A stretch of DNA of 45,344 bases from positions 1-45,344 of the forward strand of contig JAZQFQ010000039.1 of NCBI GenBank assembly GCA_045539595.1, in the 5' to 3' direction. Shown here piece after piece: positions 41,425-45,344 of the stretch. The stretch is from SIG701 sp045539595. Lineage in GTDB: Bacteria > Bacillota > Clostridia > Oscillospirales > CAG-272. The notes under the pieces were generated by a model. The model was not told the DNA's origin. It saw nothing but the letters and a program-made list of their open reading frames with translations, and did no database searches. The position numbers were made by a program, and so were the translations under genes. How positions within the stretch are numbered: the stretch's first letter is position 1; every line of letters begins with the position of its first letter.

Positions 41425-41488
41425 TATAAGGTTATCGTCACAAGAAACAATCCGACTTGTGGCATTGGAAAAAGAAAGGAACAAAGTT

Positions 41489-43231
41489 ATGTTGAAACGG
41501 CTTGCCGGCTGCATTCAAGAGTATCGCACGCCCACCATTCTGACGCTGCTCTTTATTGTTGCCGAGGCAATTATTGAAGCATTCATTCCGTTTATTACGG
41601 CCAATCTGGTGAATACGATCAAGGCAGGGGCGGAGATACAGACCATTCTGAAGATCGGTCTTCTTCTCATCGTCATGGCCATTCTGTCCCTCTCCTGCGG
41701 CGGTATCGCGGGATTCACCTGCGCGAAAGCCTCCGCCGGATTCGCCAAGAATCTGCGCCGGGCGGTATTCCATAAAGTACAGACATATTCCTTCGAGAAT
41801 ATCGATAAATTCTCCTCCGCTTCGCTGGTGACGCGTATGACCACGGACGTAAGCAACGTGCAGATGGCCTATATGATGATCATCCGCACCGCGGTGCGGG
41901 CACCTCTTATGCTGATATTCTCCATCATTATGGCCTACATCATGGGCGGCGCTCTGGCCACTTCCTTTGTAGTGATCATCCCCTTCTTGGCGGCGGGATT
42001 GTTCCTTGTCAGCCGCAAGGCCATGCCGGCATTCCGCCGCGTATTTAAGAAATACGACCGGCTGAATGAATCCATTGAGGAGAATGTCCGCGGCATGCGG
42101 GTAGTCAAGGGATTCTCCCGTGAGGAATACGAGAAGGAAAAATTCGGTGCGGCCTCCGAGAACATTCGCTGGGATTTCACCAAAGCGGAGCGCATCGTAG
42201 CCCTGAATAATCCTCTCATGCAGATCTGCGTGAACTTCAACATGATCTTTGTACTGCTGGTGGGATCCCAGTTGATCATTACCAGCGGCGGCGCTCTCAT
42301 CGATGTGGGTGAGATTTCCGCCATGCTGACCTACGGCATGCAGATTCTGATTCAATTGATGATGCTGTCCATGATCTACGTCATGCTGACCATGTCCTCC
42401 GAATCCATCCGCCGTATTGTGGAAGTGCTGGACGAGACACCGGCACTGTCCAGCCCGGCGGCCCCCATCACCGAAGTGAAGGACGGATCCATCGATTTCG
42501 AGGGCGTCAGCTTCAAGTATTCCGCCAAGGCGGAAAAGAACGCTTTGTCGGACATCGATCTGCACATCCGCTCCGGCATGACGGTGGGTATTCTGGGCGG
42601 AACCGGCTCCAGCAAATCCACCCTGGTACAGCTGATTCCCCGGCTGTATGACGTGACGGAGGGCTCCGTCAAGGTGGGTGGTGTGGATGTACGGAAGTAC
42701 GATCTGGACACACTGCGCGGCGCGGTGGCCATGGTGCTGCAGAAGAATCTGTTGTTCTCCGGCACCATCAAGGAAAACCTCCGCTGGGGCAATCCGGATG
42801 CCACCGATGAGGAAATCGCCGAGGCATGCCGCCTGGCGCAGGCGGATGGATTTGTCCGCTCCTTCCCCGATGGCTATGACACCATGATTGAGCAGGGCGG
42901 CACCAACGTATCCGGCGGTCAGAAGCAGCGTTTGTGCATCGCCCGGGCGTTGCTGAAAAAGCCGAAGATCCTGATTCTGGACGACTCCACCAGCGCGGTG
43001 GACACCAAAACCGACGCCCAGATCCGTGCGGGATTTGCGGAGTACATCCCCGAAACCACCAAGATCATCATCGCACAGCGCGTGGCATCCGTGGAGCATG
43101 CGGATCTGATCATCGTTATGGACAACGGAACCATCTCCGCCATGGGTGATCATGCCCAGTTGATGGCGGAAAGCGAGATCTATCGCGAAGTATACACACA
43201 GCAGAAGAACGGAGGTGCGGAGAATGAATAA
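41489..43231 (+). CDS. Heterodimeric ABC exporter, subunit with degenerate ATPase site
   Basis: The protein has 580 residues. The six-helix type I exporter domain is ~1-320 and the ATPase domain ~335-575. Walker A is GGTGSSKST (Ser for the usual Gly), the signature NVSGGQKQRL is intact, Walker B is ILILDDSTSAVD with Asp in place of the catalytic Glu, and the switch His is Gln (IIAQRVAS). This is the degenerate half of TM287/288, BmrCD or LmrCD-type pairs, where hydrolysis occurs at the other site. The start at 41489 is set by GAAAGGA. It overlaps the next gene by eight bases. The substrate is unknown; drug or lipid export is usual for such pairs. Confidence 0.9.
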   Translation: MLKRLAGCIQEYRTPTILTLLFIVAEAIIEAFIPFITANLVNTIKAGAEIQTILKIGLLLIVMAILSLSCGGIAGFTCAKASAGFAKNLRRAVFHKVQTYSFENIDKFSSASLVTRMTTDVSNVQMAYMMIIRTAVRAPLMLIFSIIMAYIMGGALATSFVVIIPFLAAGLFLVSRKAMPAFRRVFKKYDRLNESIEENVRGMRVVKGFSREEYEKEKFGAASENIRWDFTKAERIVALNNPLMQICVNFNMIFVLLVGSQLIITSGGALIDVGEISAMLTYGMQILIQLMMLSMIYVMLTMSSESIRRIVEVLDETPALSSPAAPITEVKDGSIDFEGVSFKYSAKAEKNALSDIDLHIRSGMTVGILGGTGSSKSTLVQLIPRLYDVTEGSVKVGGVDVRKYDLDTLRGAVAMVLQKNLLFSGTIKENLRWGNPDATDEEIAEACRLAQADGFVRSFPDGYDTMIEQGGTNVSGGQKQRLCIARALLKKPKILILDDSTSAVDTKTDAQIRAGFAEYIPETTKIIIAQRVASVEHADLIIVMDNGTISAMGDHAQLMAESEIYREVYTQQKNGGAENE

Positions 43232-45140
43232 ACGCCAAGCGGGCAATCCCCGCAAAATCGATTTCCGCGTTCTCGGCCGCGTGCTGAAAATGCTGTTCGC
43301 CGCCTATCCCGTTCTGATCCCCATCGCCATGTTCTGCATCATCGCCTCCGCGGTGATTGCATCCATCCCCTCCATTTTCACGCAAAAAGTACTGGCCATC
43401 GTCACCGAGTACACGGCGGCCGGCATGATGGACTGGTCCGTGGCCAAAGCGGAAATTCTCCCCAAGATACTGATTCTCGTCGGTTTGTACGTGGTTTCCA
43501 TTATGTTTTCCACCACACAGACCCAGCTGATGGCCTACATCACCCAGGGATTTTTGAGCAAGATGCGCCGCAGTATGTTTGACGGTATGCAGAACTTGCC
43601 CATCCGATATTTTGACACCACCAAGCACGGCGACATCATGAGCCATTACACCAACGATATCGACACCCTGCGCCAGCTGGTATCCCAATCCATGCCCCAG
43701 CTTCTGCAGTCCTGCATCATTGTGGTCACCGTATTCTGCATCATGCTGTATTACAGCGTATGGATGACGCTTCTGATTCTTCTCGGCGTATGCGCCATGA
43801 TCTTCGTATCGGGCAGAATCGGCGGCGGATCGGCGAAATACTTCATCCGTCAGCAGAAATCCCTGGGCCGTGCCGAGGGATATGTACAGGAAATGATGAA
43901 CGGCCAGAAGGTGATCAAGGTATTCAGCCACGAGGAGGATGCTAAGGCGGGATTTGATCGGATCAACGAAGAACTCTACGCAGACAGTTTCCGGGCCCAC
44001 GCCTACGCCAACTCTCTCGGGCCCATCATCATGAACATCGGCAACATCCTGTATGTGCTCTGTGCCACGGCAGGCGGATTGTTCCTGTTGACAAACTGCC
44101 CCAACCTGAGCATCTCCGGTCTTCCCTTCACCATCGACATCATCGTTCCCTTCCTGAACATGACCAAGCAGTTCACCGGCAACATCAACACCTTCTCCCA
44201 GCAGATCAACTCCATCGTCATGGCGTTGGCCGGCGCACAGCGTATCTTCGGCCTGATGGATCAGGCACCGGAGGTGGATGACGGATATGTGACGCTGGTC
44301 AATGCAGAGATCTCCCCGGACGGCACCATCACGGAAACCACCAAGCGCACCGGCCACTGGGCGTGGAAGCATCCCCATGGCGACGGCACGCTGACCTACA
44401 CGGAACTGAAAGGCGATGTCCGTCTCACCGAGGTGGATTTCGGATATACAGACGAAAAGACCGTCCTTCACGACGTTTCCGTCTATGCGGAGCCGGGTCA
44501 GAAGGTGGCCTTTGTGGGTGCCACCGGCGCGGGCAAGACCACCATCACCAATCTGATCAACCGTTTCTACGACATCGCCGACGGTAAGATCCGTTACGAC
44601 GGCATCAACATCAACAAAATCAGGAAATCCGATCTGCGCCGTTCCCTCGGTATCGTATTGCAGGAAACCAATCTGTTCACCGGCACGGTGATGGAGAACA
44701 TCCGCTACGGCCGTCTGGACGCCACCGATGAGGAATGCCGCGCGGCGGCCAAACTGGCGGGGGCTGACGATTTCATCACCCGTTTGCCCGAGGGATACAA
44801 CACGGAGTTGTCCGGCAACGGATCCAATCTGTCTCAGGGACAGCGTCAGCTGATCGCCATTGCCCGGGCGGCCGTGGCCGATCCCCCGGTTATGATTCTG
44901 GATGAGGCAACCTCCTCCATCGACACCCGCACCGAAGCCATTGTACAGCGGGGTATGGACAAGCTGATGGAAGGCCGCACCGTATTCGTGATCGCCCACC
45001 GCTTGTCCACCATCATGAACTCCGATGTGATCATGGTGCTGGAGCAGGGACGGATCATTGAACGAGGCAATCACGAAAAGTTGATTGCGGAAAAGGGTGT
45101 ATACTATCAGCTGTACACCGGCGCGTTTGAGCTGGAGTGA
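43224..45140 (+). CDS. Heterodimeric ABC exporter, subunit with canonical ATPase site
   Basis: The protein has 638 residues. Six helices (~20-320) are followed by an ATPase domain with Walker A GATGAGKTT, signature LSQGQRQLIAIARA, Walker B VMILDEATSSID with catalytic Glu, and switch His in IAHRLST. A ~50-residue insertion (NAEISPDGTITETTKRTGH ... DGTLTYTELK) sits between the membrane domain and the ATPase, as in the longer partner of TM287/288-like pairs. The start at 43224 has GGAGG upstream and lies inside the end of the previous gene. No terminator is visible before the tandem repeat begins. Confidence 0.92.
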   Translation: MNKRQAGNPRKIDFRVLGRVLKMLFAAYPVLIPIAMFCIIASAVIASIPSIFTQKVLAIVTEYTAAGMMDWSVAKAEILPKILILVGLYVVSIMFSTTQTQLMAYITQGFLSKMRRSMFDGMQNLPIRYFDTTKHGDIMSHYTNDIDTLRQLVSQSMPQLLQSCIIVVTVFCIMLYYSVWMTLLILLGVCAMIFVSGRIGGGSAKYFIRQQKSLGRAEGYVQEMMNGQKVIKVFSHEEDAKAGFDRINEELYADSFRAHAYANSLGPIIMNIGNILYVLCATAGGLFLLTNCPNLSISGLPFTIDIIVPFLNMTKQFTGNINTFSQQINSIVMALAGAQRIFGLMDQAPEVDDGYVTLVNAEISPDGTITETTKRTGHWAWKHPHGDGTLTYTELKGDVRLTEVDFGYTDEKTVLHDVSVYAEPGQKVAFVGATGAGKTTITNLINRFYDIADGKIRYDGININKIRKSDLRRSLGIVLQETNLFTGTVMENIRYGRLDATDEECRAAAKLAGADDFITRLPEGYNTELSGNGSNLSQGQRQLIAIARAAVADPPVMILDEATSSIDTRTEAIVQRGMDKLMEGRTVFVIAHRLSTIMNSDVIMVLEQGRIIERGNHEKLIAEKGVYYQLYTGAFELE

Positions 45141-45163
45141 TGCACTTGCATATTCTTTAGCTT

Positions 45164-45344
45164 CAATCGTACGATATCCTGCAAGTGCGCGAGAATTTCC
45201 CTGTCGGAAAATTCTCCAAGGTTTAGCTATTGGGCAATTCCAATCGTACGACATCCGGCAAGTGCGCGAGAATTTCCCTGTCGGAAAATTTTCCAAGGGT
45301 TTAGCTATTGGGCAATTCCAATCGTACGACATCCGGCAAGTGCG
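45164..45344. repeat. 77-78-bp tandem repeat with internal hairpin, cut by the window end
   Basis: Copy 1 is 45164-45240 (77 bp), copy 2 is 45241-45318 (78 bp), and copy 3 begins at 45319 and runs off the window. Each unit opens CAATCGTACGA and contains GAGAATTTCC-CTGTC-GGAAAATTCTC-type inverted repeats. Copies differ by only a few bases. The 78-bp unit is a whole number of codons, and on the minus strand it reads as a 26-residue repeat (MSYDWNCPIAKP...), but no start site supports translation. A GCACTTGCA before copy 1 is the inverse of the repeated GCAAGTGC. Confidence 0.85.

Noticed and set aside
43116..45332. Long minus-strand frame that includes the tandem repeat as 26-residue units
   Set aside because: Most of it is antisense to the second ABC gene, and no start signal is seen in the repeat. 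The in-phase repeat length is noted as a curiosity only.
45164..45344. CRISPR array
   Set aside because: The units are continuous 77-78-bp copies with no unique spacers, and no cas gene is present.

Overview
The window looks like a chromosomal segment of an anaerobic, low-redox-potential gut-type Firmicute, most likely a member of Clostridia near the Oscillospiraceae. The reasons are the many ferredoxin-type iron-sulfur proteins, a dockerin-bearing secreted protein, strong AGGAGG ribosome binding sites with sigma-A promoters (TTGACA/TATAAT), lipoproteins, and the interspersed palindrome built on CTCCCTTTACACAAGGGAG, which I recall as common in such genomes. I see no rRNA, tRNA, CRISPR array, phage or transposase gene.

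Layout. Bases 1-1,900 hold an AT-rich XRE/TPR regulator bounded by inverted copies of a palindromic repeat. Bases 1,940-5,100 hold a dockerin protein, a flavodoxin-like protein and a membrane-anchored MerR regulator with a classic 19-bp-spacer autoregulated promoter. From a consensus promoter at 5,363 a single 13-gene plus-strand operon runs to 18,397: malate dehydrogenase, fumarase, HdrB, HdrC, HdrA, FlxD/MvhD, FlxC, FlxB, FlxA, a soluble fumarate-reductase iron-sulfur subunit and flavoprotein, an AspT/SucE-type transporter, and a small thioredoxin-fold [2Fe-2S] protein. Read as a pathway, it takes oxaloacetate to malate, fumarate and succinate, with succinate export. The NADH-oxidising, flavin-bifurcating Flx-Hdr module is placed to split electrons between ferredoxin and fumarate.

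Bases 18,450-28,200 are minus strand. They hold two glycosidase-like proteins of unassigned family, a small TM2-like membrane protein, and a four-gene operon (MATE transporter, a GDPD-PHP fusion, a PfkB sugar kinase and a zinc alcohol dehydrogenase). Bases 28,310-30,134 carry a plus-strand pair: a serine hydrolase and an EamA transporter.

Bases 30,185-41,155 hold six consecutive minus-strand paralogues of one secreted architecture: signal peptide or lipobox, a GH20b/GH67N-like alpha/beta domain, an unassigned middle domain, and a ComEC-type metallo-beta-lactamase domain with all metal ligands kept. A heterodimeric ABC exporter is divergently transcribed from the head of this array across a shared intergenic region with a perfect palindrome. 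The window ends inside a 77-78-bp tandem repeat that carries hairpins.

The two most interesting systems are the predicted bifurcating NADH/ferredoxin-fumarate reductase operon and the sixfold exported metallo-hydrolase array.
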